A DNA stretch of 40,636 bases from a virus. The notes under the pieces are model-generated. The model was not told where the DNA came from. It did no database searches and saw nothing but the letters and a program-made list of their open reading frames with translations. The translations under genes were made by a program, and so were the position numbers. Every line of letters begins with the position of its first letter. The stretch's first letter is position 1. The DNA lies in IMG/VR virus record IMGVR_UViG_3300047480_000890, positions 1 through 40,636 of that record, one strand, 5' to 3'. This document shows, in pieces, positions 19,754 to 27,790 of this stretch.

Positions 19754-20877
19754 AATATTCTGTTTATCAACATTGGGATCCATTAAAAGTCTGTATGGTT
19801 GGCAAAAGCTATGCTCCTGAATTCTACAGTTTTATTACAAATAGCAGAGTTCGTAATGTTATGGAACGCATAGCACAAGAAACAGAAGAAGATTATCAAA
19901 AATTAATTAGATTATTGAAATCATTTAATGTTCAAATACTACGACCCCAAGTTCCTGTAAACTACGAAGATTGCTTGGTATTGGATAAAATAATTCCTCC
20001 ACCAATGACCCCTCGAGATTACAGTGCAGTAATAGGCAACGACTTGTATTTTATGAATCACTTATACGAGGATATAAAAGGATCAGATTGGCCAAATACA
20101 ATTCCTAAAACTAAAAAAGAAATAATAGACTCCACCTTACCAGACAGTATTAAAAAAGAAATTTTAACAGAAGTTAATAGCACTAGAACAAATCATAATG
20201 GATTTTACAGCAATTGTTTAGAAAATCTTAAAGATAAATTTAATCTAATAGATACTGTTAATAATGTAAGTGCTGCAATGACAACAAGGATTGGCAAGGA
20301 TCTTTATTTCGGTACTGAATATTATAATGCTAATTTAGAAGAACTGAAAAAAAGAAATACTAAGTTATTTCCAAATTATAGATGTCATATTATTAATACC
20401 GGCGGTCACAGTGACGGAACATTTTGTCCTGTGGTTCCTGGACTAATTGTAAGTTTACGAGATATACCTACATACAAAACTACATTTCCCGACTGGGAAG
20501 TAATTTACTTGCCCGGACAAAGTTGGAATCAGATTAGGTCTTTTATGGATTTAAAACGAAAAAATAAAGGCAAATGGTGGGTTCCTGGAGAAGAACTAAA
20601 TGATGATTTTACTTCCTTTGTAGAATCTTGGTTAAATCATTGGGTAGGTTTTGTAGAAGAAACTGTGTTTGATGTTAACATGTTGGTAATTGATGAAAAG
20701 AATGTAGTCTGCAATAATTATAACGAAACAGTATTTGCAGCATTTGATCGTTATGGCATAACACCGCATGTTGTTAACTTTCGGCACAGGTATTTTTGGG
20801 ATGGTGGCCTACACTGCATTACCAGTGACCTGCACAGAGAAGGCACAATGAAAGATTATTTCCCGGAGCGAGGCTAA
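19750..20877 (+). CDS. Amidinotransferase (AGAT/arginine deiminase superfamily), 375 aa
   Basis: The protein has the superfamily's beta-propeller landmarks: YSVYQHWDPLKVCMVG at the start, NTGGHSDGTFCPVVPGL with the catalytic His/Asp region, VFDVNMLVIDEKNVVCNN, and near the C terminus GGLHCITSDLHR, where Cys356 is the expected nucleophile that carries the amidino group. Family members move an amidino group from arginine to an amine, giving a guanidino product and ornithine. The acceptor here is unknown. It is fully sized and apparently intact. Coupled to the GNAT-like gene. The stop is inside a TAATAC hairpin. Confidence 0.88.
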   Translation: MKYSVYQHWDPLKVCMVGKSYAPEFYSFITNSRVRNVMERIAQETEEDYQKLIRLLKSFNVQILRPQVPVNYEDCLVLDKIIPPPMTPRDYSAVIGNDLYFMNHLYEDIKGSDWPNTIPKTKKEIIDSTLPDSIKKEILTEVNSTRTNHNGFYSNCLENLKDKFNLIDTVNNVSAAMTTRIGKDLYFGTEYYNANLEELKKRNTKLFPNYRCHIINTGGHSDGTFCPVVPGLIVSLRDIPTYKTTFPDWEVIYLPGQSWNQIRSFMDLKRKNKGKWWVPGEELNDDFTSFVESWLNHWVGFVEETVFDVNMLVIDEKNVVCNNYNETVFAAFDRYGITPHVVNFRHRYFWDGGLHCITSDLHREGTMKDYFPERG

Positions 20878-20890
20878 TACTTTGGTATTA
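20875..20890 (+). repeat. Stop-codon hairpin of a stem-loop/promoter cassette
   Basis: TAATAC-TTTG-GTATTA, beginning with the stop codon of the amidinotransferase gene and followed at once by CTTG and a promoter, as at 3581. Confidence 0.7.
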
Positions 20891-20891
20891 C

Positions 20892-20920
20892 TTGTGCAAA
20901 ATTCTCAATGGTGCTATAAT
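20892..20920 (+). promoter_or_regulatory. Sigma70-type promoter, extended -10
   Basis: TTGTGC, 17-nt spacer, TATAAT with TGC before it. The next ATG is 30 nt downstream. Confidence 0.75.
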
Positions 20921-20949
20921 TAAAACCTTGCAACAAATATAGGTGCCCT

Positions 20950-21348
20950 ATGTCAATGCACTTGCATCATCCCAGTCTTAGCCTTGGTGGTAAGAAAAAA
21001 GGCAAGCAAAAGTTTCGCTCCGCTGAAGAAGCGCAACGAGCTAGGAAACTGGCTGAGGACTGGGAATCTCTTAAACAACGACATGGCGTGCCTAACAAGG
21101 AGAAACCGGTGGCTAAGATTTTTGAACCTCTACATACCGCTTACAAACTGTCAGCGCCTCCGGGACGAGAAACTGTTCGTGTTGGTCGCAGTGTACCTGA
21201 TAACCATTTGGGTGCAGTTTCCAGCAGGCCTCGTCAACAATATACCGGTGACAAAATGATTGGTATTGGCACTCTGCATAAAAGCAATGCAGTGCCTATT
21301 TTCAGTGACGAAGAAGCAAAAGAGCAAGCAAGGATGCGGCGTGGTTAA
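20950..21348 (+). CDS. Conserved basic phage protein, 132 aa
   Basis: The opening MSMHLHHPSLSLGGKKKGKQKFRSAEEAQRARKLAEDW and the tail with SVPDNHLGAVSSRPRQQYTGDKMIGIGTLHKSNAVPIFSDEEAKEQARMRRG (interrupted by a helical linker) are a recurrent pair of blocks in environmental T4-type phages. It is very basic and probably partly disordered. Possibly a nucleic-acid-binding or head-associated protein; not assigned. It is transcribed from its own early-type promoter. Confidence 0.8.
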   Translation: MSMHLHHPSLSLGGKKKGKQKFRSAEEAQRARKLAEDWESLKQRHGVPNKEKPVAKIFEPLHTAYKLSAPPGRETVRVGRSVPDNHLGAVSSRPRQQYTGDKMIGIGTLHKSNAVPIFSDEEAKEQARMRRG

Positions 21349-21350
21349 AT
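21343..21350 (+). promoter_or_regulatory. Possible late box before infA
   Basis: GGTTAAATAAC overlapping the stop of the gene before; transcription would begin just upstream of AAGGAGAG. Confidence 0.4.
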
Positions 21351-21376
21351 AACAGTTTAAGGAGAGTTTGACCAAA

Positions 21377-21595
21377 TTGGCTAAAGAAGAAGCGATGAAA
21401 ATGCAGGGCAAAGTAATAGAAGTTCTAGGAAATGCCATGTTTAGAGTACAGTTAGACAGCACCGAACATTTAGTTACAGCGTATGTTGGTGGAAAAATGC
21501 GAAAACACGATATCAAAATTATTGCTGGAGATCGTGTAACATTAGAAATGAGCCCCTATGATCTTACTAAAGGGCGCATCATGTATAGGCAATAA
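21377..21595 (+). CDS. infA: Translation initiation factor IF-1
   Basis: IF-1 binds the 30S A site during initiation. The protein aligns with bacterial IF-1 from end to end: [12 protein letters not shown] for [57 protein letters not shown], so the OB fold and its basic, RNA-facing residues (KMRK, KGR) are kept. Starting at TTG 21377 gives 72 residues, the same as E. coli IF-1; TTG 21368 would add three. There is no ATG before the conserved N terminus. AAGGAGAG lies upstream. It is one of several translation-related genes in this phage (tmRNA, tRNA-Arg). Confidence 0.92.
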   Translation: MAKEEAMKMQGKVIEVLGNAMFRVQLDSTEHLVTAYVGGKMRKHDIKIIAGDRVTLEMSPYDLTKGRIMYRQ

Positions 21596-21598
21596 ATA
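21591..21598 (+). promoter_or_regulatory. T4-type late box five bases before a start codon
   Basis: AATAAATA-CTTGC-ATG. If initiation is about 6 nt downstream, the mRNA begins at the A of the ATG. Confidence 0.6.
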
Positions 21599-21603
21599 CT
21601 TGC

Positions 21604-22164
21604 ATGACGCAAGATATACAATATTTTATAGATTTAGTTGAAAGCAAAGGCAAACATCTAGAACTTAATAAGTTGCCTTATGGTCGCAGTGCATTAGAGC
21701 CTGTAATGAGTAAAAAGACCATTGACTACCACTATGGTAAATTAGCACAGGGCTATGTTGACCGTTTCAACAAAGGCGAAGGTGATCCCACTTTTAATGA
21801 AGCCGGCGCATTTTTACACAATATCTTGTTCAGTCAGTTTCAACACCCTAAACCCAGTAATCAACCCCGGGGTGCTAGCTTAAATCTTATCAATAAAAAA
21901 TACGGTACATTCAAAGAATTTAAAGAAAAATTTGCTGCGGAAGCCATGAAGATTCAGGGTTCAGGTTGGGTTTACATGAGCCGCACAGGTGAAATCAAAA
22001 CCATAAAAAACCACCAAATTAAAAACGATATTGCACTGTTGATTGACTGGTGGGAACACTCTTGGAGTTTAGACTATGGTGCTGACAAAAAACGATACTT
22101 AGATCGCATATGGCAATTGATCAATTGGGACCGTGTTAATATAAGAATCTACGCAGGAAAATAA
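21604..22164 (+). CDS. Fe/Mn-type superoxide dismutase, 186 aa
   Basis: Dismutes superoxide. All four metal ligands are recognisable: His in DYHYGK (N-terminal hairpin), His in AFLHN, and Asp and His in the signature [18 protein letters not shown] and LINWDRVN also match. The paired His of the usual YHYGKHH is replaced (YHYGKLA). The second-sphere Gln expected at AQVWNH in iron enzymes is absent, while a Gln in NHQ near the manganese-type position is present, which hints at manganese or mixed use. No Shine-Dalgarno is seen; a late box ends 5 nt before the ATG. Confidence 0.9.
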   Translation: MTQDIQYFIDLVESKGKHLELNKLPYGRSALEPVMSKKTIDYHYGKLAQGYVDRFNKGEGDPTFNEAGAFLHNILFSQFQHPKPSNQPRGASLNLINKKYGTFKEFKEKFAAEAMKIQGSGWVYMSRTGEIKTIKNHQIKNDIALLIDWWEHSWSLDYGADKKRYLDRIWQLINWDRVNIRIYAGK

Positions 22165-22165
22165 T

Positions 22166-22492
22166 ATGTTAATTTTAACAGAAAATGCTGTTGCTAAAAT
22201 CCGTGATTTACTGGCAGAAGAAAACAATCCCAATCTTAAACTACGCACTTTTGTACAAGGTGGCGGCTGTTCAGGCATGCAGTATGGGTTTACTTTTGAT
22301 GAAGATCAAAATGACGACGATTTTGCTATCGAAGAAAACGGCGTTACTGTACTAGTAGACAGTGCCAGCATGATGTATTTGGATGGTGCCAGCATTGACT
22401 ACAAAGAAGATGTCATGGGCAGCAGCTTTACTATCAATAACCCAAATGCAGAAACAACCTGCGGCTGCGGCAGCAGTTTCGCGCCATATTAA
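22166..22492 (+). CDS. erpA: A-type iron-sulfur carrier (ErpA/IscA-like), 108 aa
   Basis: Carries and inserts Fe-S clusters into apoproteins. The three conserved cysteines are present: C35 or so in [10 protein letters not shown], and the pair in TTCGCGSSF at the C terminus. [19 protein letters not shown] is the ErpA-type signature. Full length. It follows the SOD gene by one base, so it is likely co-transcribed. Similar A-type carriers occur in cyanophages and pelagiphages. It may help maintain Fe-S enzymes, such as the radical SAM protein encoded here. Confidence 0.93.
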   Translation: MLILTENAVAKIRDLLAEENNPNLKLRTFVQGGGCSGMQYGFTFDEDQNDDDFAIEENGVTVLVDSASMMYLDGASIDYKEDVMGSSFTINNPNAETTCGCGSSFAPY

Positions 22493-22504
22493 AGTCGTAG
22501 ACCC

Positions 22505-22512
22505 GCTAAATA
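22505..22512 (+). promoter_or_regulatory. T4-type late box before the fibre operon
   Basis: GCTAAATA, lying in the loop of a long imperfect inverted repeat (AGTCGT..ACCCG / CGGGT..ACGACT, about 22493-22535) that ends at the ATG. Confidence 0.5.
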
Positions 22513-22535
22513 AGTAAAACGGGTTTAAAACGACT

Positions 22536-23354
22536 ATGCCTTTACTAGCAAATATCAATGTAGGATCAGCACCTAACGACGGTACAGGGGATACCATTAG
22601 GGATGCCTTTACCATTGTAAATGAAAACTTTCAATTTATTGAATCATTCTTCCCTAATACAGATGTTGCCAATTTAACTGCTAATATTACCAGTACTGGA
22701 ACCAGTACATTTAACAATATTAATGCTGCTACAGTTGGTAATACTGGTACAGTATTCACCGGAGCAAGCCTAAGTGCTGCAACTATAGGCAACAGCGGGT
22801 CAACTCTTACAGGTTCGACTGTTAATGCTGCAACAATAGGAAATACAGGTGCCGCAGTTATTGCCGGTACTGTTAGTGCTGCAACTATAGGTAATACAGG
22901 CTCAGCATTAACTGGTACTTTAACAACTGCTAGCCAGCCAAATATTAATTCAATAGGAACAAGTGTATCATCAAATGTTGCAATTATAGGCAACGTTAAT
23001 TTATCTACTACTACTATAACCGGCGTCAGAGCTGTACAACACACTTTTCTTTCAGCGGCTGGCGGAACTTACTATATTGGTATGGATGCAGCAAACACAC
23101 AATGCGTTAATTTCTTTATGAATGCAAATGTTAATGTATCCTTGCTGGGCACTATTGAAACAGGTACACAAAGAGACTTTTATTTTATTAACAACAGTGG
23201 CAGTACGCAGTATGCTGATATTTTTGTTTATGGTAACCGAACTAATAAAGGTACAAACTCAATATCCATAACAAGCAATACAGTAACACTAATTAAAATG
23301 GTTGCCACAGATACAACACTGGACAATGTTGTTGCAATAATTTCTAACACATAA
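22536..23354 (+). CDS. Tail-fibre-like repeat protein, 272 aa
   Basis: The N terminus (NINVGSAPNDGTGDTIRDAFTIVNENFQFIE) is the common start of fibre or head-decoration proteins in T4-type marine phages. Residues about 60-125 hold four tandem copies of a 16-17-residue repeat (AATIGNTG..LTG..V), typical of beta-solenoid fibres. The C-terminal 130 residues form a compact beta domain. It is first of three structural genes in a row. It probably recognises or decorates the virion surface; exact position unknown. Confidence 0.8.
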   Translation: MPLLANINVGSAPNDGTGDTIRDAFTIVNENFQFIESFFPNTDVANLTANITSTGTSTFNNINAATVGNTGTVFTGASLSAATIGNSGSTLTGSTVNAATIGNTGAAVIAGTVSAATIGNTGSALTGTLTTASQPNINSIGTSVSSNVAIIGNVNLSTTTITGVRAVQHTFLSAAGGTYYIGMDAANTQCVNFFMNANVNVSLLGTIETGTQRDFYFINNSGSTQYADIFVYGNRTNKGTNSISITSNTVTLIKMVATDTTLDNVVAIISNT

Positions 23355-23355
23355 T

Positions 23356-26172
23356 ATGGCCGGCACAGCACCTATTTGGATTACCCCTGCAGGAGATTTA
23401 GGAATTATTCCAGAATTGGAATATTATGAAATTCCTTTGGATGCTTATAATCCAGCTGGCGGCGCTGCAGTAACATTTACAAAAGTGTCGGGTGCTTTAC
23501 CCGATGGTCTAGAATTATACGATGACGGAAGAATTTTAGGAATACCTGTATTAGGACAAATACGGGGAGTGCCTGCTGCTGTCAATAAAGTAACTACCAG
23601 CACATTTACAATACGATGTAAAAATTATTTGAATCAAGTCAGTGATAGAACTTTTACACTTACAGTAGCAGGGTTGACTCCTCCTATAATTGAACCAACA
23701 AATCAAAATTTAGGAACTTACCTTGATGGCAATTATGTTAGTATTCAATTGACCTCTGTTGAACCCAATACTTTACTGACGCCTGTGTTTAGTGTAATAG
23801 CAGGATCTTTGCCTGATGGATTATCGTTGACTTCATCGGGGTTGATCAGTGGATATATAAGACCAATTGAAAGCAGTCAAACTACAGATGATCAAGGTTT
23901 TGATGCCAGTGCTTTTGATATTTTTGGATTTGATTTTTCTGGTATAAATGTCAGTAGAAATTTTCAATTCACTGTGCAGGTCGACGATGGAGTGAATTTT
24001 GATACACAAATATATAACTTATTTGTTTTAGCAAGACAAAGTTTAACAGCAGACAACGACATTCAAACTGTTGACAGTTCTTACATTACAGCAGATGTAA
24101 CAACTTTATACACTCCTGTTATCTATACAGAAGCAGGAAGCTTGGGATCTATTAGACAAAATACAAGATTTGCTTATCAAATTGAAGCCGAAGACTATGA
24201 TGCAGATGCAATAACTTATCAATTGGTCAGCGGCACATTGCCTACTGGATTAACTTTAAACACTGCCAGTGGATGGATAACTGGTTTAGTGCCATACGGT
24301 ACGCTTAACAGTCAAACTTATAGTTTTAGTATAAGAGTTTATAAAACTGGTAATCCTAGTTATGTAAGTGCTGCTAAAAATTTCAGTTTAAAAATATTAG
24401 GACAAATTTCCGACACTGTAAATTGGCTTACAGAGTCTGATTTAGGCACAATAGACAATGGTGCTATCAGTGATTTATATGTTTTAGCATCAACAGTCAG
24501 CGGCAGATTTTTACAATATAGTTTAATTACCACCGGCGGTTTACCAATTGGATTAGAATTACAAAAAGATGGTACCATAACTGGTAGAGTTAGTTTTGAA
24601 GTTTTTAGTTTAGACGGCGGAACAGTGACTTTTGATAGCGGCCTAACAACATGGGATCAATCATATACATTTACTGTAGCTGTCTATGACACTGACAACT
24701 ATATCTATGAAGAAAAAGAATTTACAATAAGTGTTTTCGTGCAAAACGATCAGCCTTATGAAAATCTATACTGCCAGCTATTGCCCAATAGAAGTCAGCG
24801 AGAACTATTTTATAATATTGTAAACAACGGTGATATAATTCCAACTAGTTACTTGTACAGACCGAGAGATCCGTGGTATGGTAAAAATTCCTTACGCAGA
24901 GTTTTATTACAAACTGGTTTAAATCCCAAAGAAATTGCAGATTATATTGCTGCAATGACTTATAACCACTACTGGAAAACTTTACAGTTTGGTAATGTTA
25001 AAACTGCAAGAGCACAAGACAGCAGTTTTAACACAATCTATGAGGTTGTATATTTAGAACTTATAGACAGTGTATTAAACGACCAAGGCCTTGGCCCAAA
25101 TTTATCTATTTCATGGCCCACAAACAACGAAGGAATTACTTCTGTTTATCCAAATAGTTTTCCTAATATGTATCAAAGAATTGGCGATAATATTGGATAT
25201 GAAAATCGCAGTGTTTTGCCTGCTTGGATGACCAGCACTCAAACTGATGGTTCTGTTTTAGGTTTTACAAGAGCGTTTGTAATATGTTACACACAACCAA
25301 ATAAATCCTTAGAAGTGGCCTATAGAGTCAATGAAGTCATTGAAGATTTTGGTCTTATTGATTTTACCATTGACAGATATGAATACGACAGTGTGCTCAG
25401 TGATAATTTTCAAAAAAATAATGCCACAGGAACTGGAACGATTACCAGCAATACAGCTAGCAATTTAGTTGTTGGAGCAGGCACAGCATTTACTGCTGAA
25501 CTATATCCTGGTAAAACAATTTTTGTAAACAATGTCACATTAGGTATTGTCAGCACAGTAAGTAATGCTACGGCGTTGATTCTTACAGCAAATGCCAACA
25601 GTAATGTAACTGCTAACAGTTTCACTTACGACACTAATGTCTTTATCGTAAATAATTTTGTTTCGGGCACAGGTAATATCTCTGCTAACACCAACAGTAA
25701 GTACATTCAAGGCATAGTTACGAACATAACCGGTACGGGATTAATTACAGCCAACATTAACAGTATTACTGTGACAGGAACTGGGACAGCTTTTAACCAA
25801 GAATTATCAGTGGGCAAACAACTTTATTACAGTGGTAATAGTATAGGTACTATTACCAGTATAAGAAGCAATGCAATTCTTACAATTGATAGCCCTGTAA
25901 ACTCAAATTTAACCGCAGTTGCGTTTACCGCAGATGGCACAACTACTTTGTTTACAACAGAATTGCATTTAGGTGATACCATTGTTGTAAATACCAATGT
26001 AAGATTGGGAACTGTAGCTAATATTCACAGTAATACTAATGTGGAATTATACAGTAACAGTTTAAGTACTGTAAGCAATGTCAACTATAGTCACAGTGAT
26101 AGAGATCCTTATACCACCCCTACTACAGGAGATAAATATCTCAAGTATCCCCAAATTGGAGTATTGTCATAA
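23356..26172 (+). CDS. Large virion protein with Ig-like (He_PIG) domains, 938 aa
   Basis: Four putative Ig-type domains are marked by the pattern F..VSG.LP.GL.L...G.I.G: GALPDGLELYDDGRILG, GSLPDGLSLTSSGLISG, GTLPTGLTLNTASGWITG and GGLPIGLELQKDGTITG (residues about 45-420). A middle unique region follows (SQRELFYNIVNNGDIIPTSYLYRP...), then a C-terminal set of degenerate repeats around GTGTAF..EL..GK.....N..LGTV. Such adhesive Ig domains are common on phage capsids and tails and bind cell-surface sugars. Starts one base after the preceding stop. Confidence 0.85.
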   Translation: MAGTAPIWITPAGDLGIIPELEYYEIPLDAYNPAGGAAVTFTKVSGALPDGLELYDDGRILGIPVLGQIRGVPAAVNKVTTSTFTIRCKNYLNQVSDRTFTLTVAGLTPPIIEPTNQNLGTYLDGNYVSIQLTSVEPNTLLTPVFSVIAGSLPDGLSLTSSGLISGYIRPIESSQTTDDQGFDASAFDIFGFDFSGINVSRNFQFTVQVDDGVNFDTQIYNLFVLARQSLTADNDIQTVDSSYITADVTTLYTPVIYTEAGSLGSIRQNTRFAYQIEAEDYDADAITYQLVSGTLPTGLTLNTASGWITGLVPYGTLNSQTYSFSIRVYKTGNPSYVSAAKNFSLKILGQISDTVNWLTESDLGTIDNGAISDLYVLASTVSGRFLQYSLITTGGLPIGLELQKDGTITGRVSFEVFSLDGGTVTFDSGLTTWDQSYTFTVAVYDTDNYIYEEKEFTISVFVQNDQPYENLYCQLLPNRSQRELFYNIVNNGDIIPTSYLYRPRDPWYGKNSLRRVLLQTGLNPKEIADYIAAMTYNHYWKTLQFGNVKTARAQDSSFNTIYEVVYLELIDSVLNDQGLGPNLSISWPTNNEGITSVYPNSFPNMYQRIGDNIGYENRSVLPAWMTSTQTDGSVLGFTRAFVICYTQPNKSLEVAYRVNEVIEDFGLIDFTIDRYEYDSVLSDNFQKNNATGTGTITSNTASNLVVGAGTAFTAELYPGKTIFVNNVTLGIVSTVSNATALILTANANSNVTANSFTYDTNVFIVNNFVSGTGNISANTNSKYIQGIVTNITGTGLITANINSITVTGTGTAFNQELSVGKQLYYSGNSIGTITSIRSNAILTIDSPVNSNLTAVAFTADGTTTLFTTELHLGDTIVVNTNVRLGTVANIHSNTNVELYSNSLSTVSNVNYSHSDRDPYTTPTTGDKYLKYPQIGVLS

Positions 26173-27375
26173 ATGACCAGTGCAATTAATTATACCAACA
26201 TAGACGCAACTTTTCCTGTAGCTGGACAAGATAACAGCAGCCAGGGTTTTAGAGATAACTTTCAAAATATCAAAACCAATTTTCAGTATGCTGCTGCTGA
26301 AATTTCCGCTTTACAAGCCAATGCTGTAATAGCAGGACAGAACAATAATTTAGCTGGCTCATTGTTAGCAAATGCAGCAGTTTCAGGACTAAGGGAAGTT
26401 GATTACGATCATGGCACAGTAACTTCTGGCACTTTAACTTATAATTGGTACAATGGTAGTTTTCAAATTGTCAATTTAGGCGCAAGTTTAACAGTTACAT
26501 TAAGTAATTTCAGCAGTGTAACTGATAAAACAATTAGTGTAAGACTAGGTGTTGTAGTCCCTAACACTGCTTATACCGTGACATGGCCCGCTAGTGTAAG
26601 CCAAAACATCAGCACATTAGATCGTCAATCTGGACAAGTAACAAGATTTGCTAATACCGGTTATTATATATTTGAACTTGTTACCAGCGACGGTGGTACT
26701 ACATGGAGTATCAGTGAATCAACAAGAAATCGCAATGAATTCCAAGGTAATGTAAACTTTACAACCGTGGTCAGCAATGCCGCAGTAGCAGGCGTAACTA
26801 TTACAGTAGCTAATGTTGGCGGTGCTGTTCAAGGCAACATCTATGCAAACAATGTCATTGTTGATACCTTAATCAGCAGCGGCAACAGTGCTACCTATAC
26901 AGGCAACTTAACTGCTAATAATCTTATTGCCAATACTGGAATTTACGGTAATATATTAACTGCTGTTCAATCTAACATTACGCTATTAGGTACACAAACT
27001 TCATTAACAGTTAGCGGCAATGCCAACGTTGGTAATTTAACTGTGACTGGTATGACTGACATGTGCGGTGGTTCAGCTTACGGTGTTCAATATGCTAACA
27101 TTACAAATGGTGGGTCAACACAAATTTGGAGTAATATTGGTTTTGCTATTTTGCGTCCAAATGCGGGAACTATAAGCAGTCATACTATTATTATGCCTGC
27201 AACACCAATGAATGGACAAGCAATCAAAATTGCTTTTGCTAACACAGTTACAACATTGACACAAAGTGGTTCCGGTAGCCAAACCGTAAACGGCGCATTT
27301 ACCACTGCCAACACCAGTTTTGGTGGCGAATGGGTTTATCATGACAGTACAGATGCTTGGTATAGAGTCGGTTAA
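26173..27375 (+). CDS. Tail-fibre-like structural protein, 400 aa
   Basis: The N terminus INYTNIDATFPVAGQDNSSQGFRDNF marks a family of fibre/decoration proteins in T4-type phages; it resembles in layout the start of the 272-aa protein (NVGSAPNDG...RDAF..VN.NF). The rest is Gly/Asn/Thr-rich with many short strands (GNLTANNLIANTGIYGN, SGNANVGNLTVTG) and a compact C-terminal domain ending WVYHDSTDAWYRVG. It directly follows the Ig-domain gene. A virion surface fibre is likely; not verified. Confidence 0.8.
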   Translation: MTSAINYTNIDATFPVAGQDNSSQGFRDNFQNIKTNFQYAAAEISALQANAVIAGQNNNLAGSLLANAAVSGLREVDYDHGTVTSGTLTYNWYNGSFQIVNLGASLTVTLSNFSSVTDKTISVRLGVVVPNTAYTVTWPASVSQNISTLDRQSGQVTRFANTGYYIFELVTSDGGTTWSISESTRNRNEFQGNVNFTTVVSNAAVAGVTITVANVGGAVQGNIYANNVIVDTLISSGNSATYTGNLTANNLIANTGIYGNILTAVQSNITLLGTQTSLTVSGNANVGNLTVTGMTDMCGGSAYGVQYANITNGGSTQIWSNIGFAILRPNAGTISSHTIIMPATPMNGQAIKIAFANTVTTLTQSGSGSQTVNGAFTTANTSFGGEWVYHDSTDAWYRVG

Positions 27376-27413
27376 TCAAACTGTTTGATTTCTGCCAATA
27401 TAGACGCTATACT
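27374..27413 (+). promoter_or_regulatory. Stop-codon hairpin with overlapping sigma70 promoter
   Basis: AATCAAA-CTG-TTTGATT (27374-27390) includes the stop of the fibre gene in its 5' arm and the -35 TTGATT in its 3' arm. After 17 nt comes the -10 TATACT (27408-27413). The next ATG is at 27432. Confidence 0.75.
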
Positions 27414-27431
27414 AGTGTCAAAGTCTAACAC

Positions 27432-27554
27432 ATGAGCGAAGAACTTTATCAACAATTGGCAAAAGTTTTACAACTAATGGCCACTGGCAGAATTTATGCA
27501 GCCCGTGAACTATTAGAAAAACTGTTAGGCGTAGACTACAAGGATCAAGCATAA
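27432..27554 (+). CDS. Small helical protein, 40 aa
   Basis: MSEELYQQLAKVLQLMATGRIYAARELLEKLLGVDYKDQA: two amphipathic helices joined by a Gly turn. A promoter lies just upstream and the stop shares one base with the next ATG (TAATG). No ribosome-binding site stands out. Unknown function. Confidence 0.65.
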   Translation: MSEELYQQLAKVLQLMATGRIYAARELLEKLLGVDYKDQA

Positions 27555-27790
27555 TGCACCCATTAAGTCCTGACTTAAGTCAAATGTCAGACGCAGACCT
27601 GCAAAAGAAACACAGTGAGCTAATGACCAAATTAAATGCTGCTTACAGAATGAACAACGGTTCTTTGTTACATCAACTGCAAATGATCATGGACGACTAC
27701 ACACAAGAGATCAATCGCAGACAACAAAAACAACTTGAAGAAATTCTTAAGAAAAACGACAAGTTTGATAAAATAATCGATATCAAGTGA
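27554..27790 (+). CDS. Conserved T4-type helical protein, 78 aa
   Basis: MHPLSPDLSQMSDADLQKKHSELMTKLNAAYRM... is a recurrent small protein of T4-type cyanophages and relatives: a PDL.QM.D.EL..K..EL...L..A.R. helical hairpin with a charged C terminus. Coupled to both neighbours by overlaps. Its role is not established; the conserved neighbourhood with the GroES-like gene suggests assembly or morphogenesis. Confidence 0.8.
   Translation: MHPLSPDLSQMSDADLQKKHSELMTKLNAAYRMNNGSLLHQLQMIMDDYTQEINRRQQKQLEEILKKNDKFDKIIDIK

Noticed and set aside
21368-21376. TTG at 21368 as the IF-1 start
   Set aside because: It would sit only 3 nt after GGAG and add three residues not seen in IF-1; TTG 21377 gives the exact family register.
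21599-21613. CTTGC-ATGAC-GCAAG hairpin hiding the SOD start codon
   Set aside because: If the late box sets transcription near 21604, the 5' arm would not be in the RNA, so the hairpin could not form. It may matter only in readthrough transcripts.
22631-23044. 137-codon - strand frame of Val/Ala-rich repeats
   Set aside because: It is the antisense shadow of the tandem repeats in the fibre gene; the repeats keep the reverse frame open by chance.
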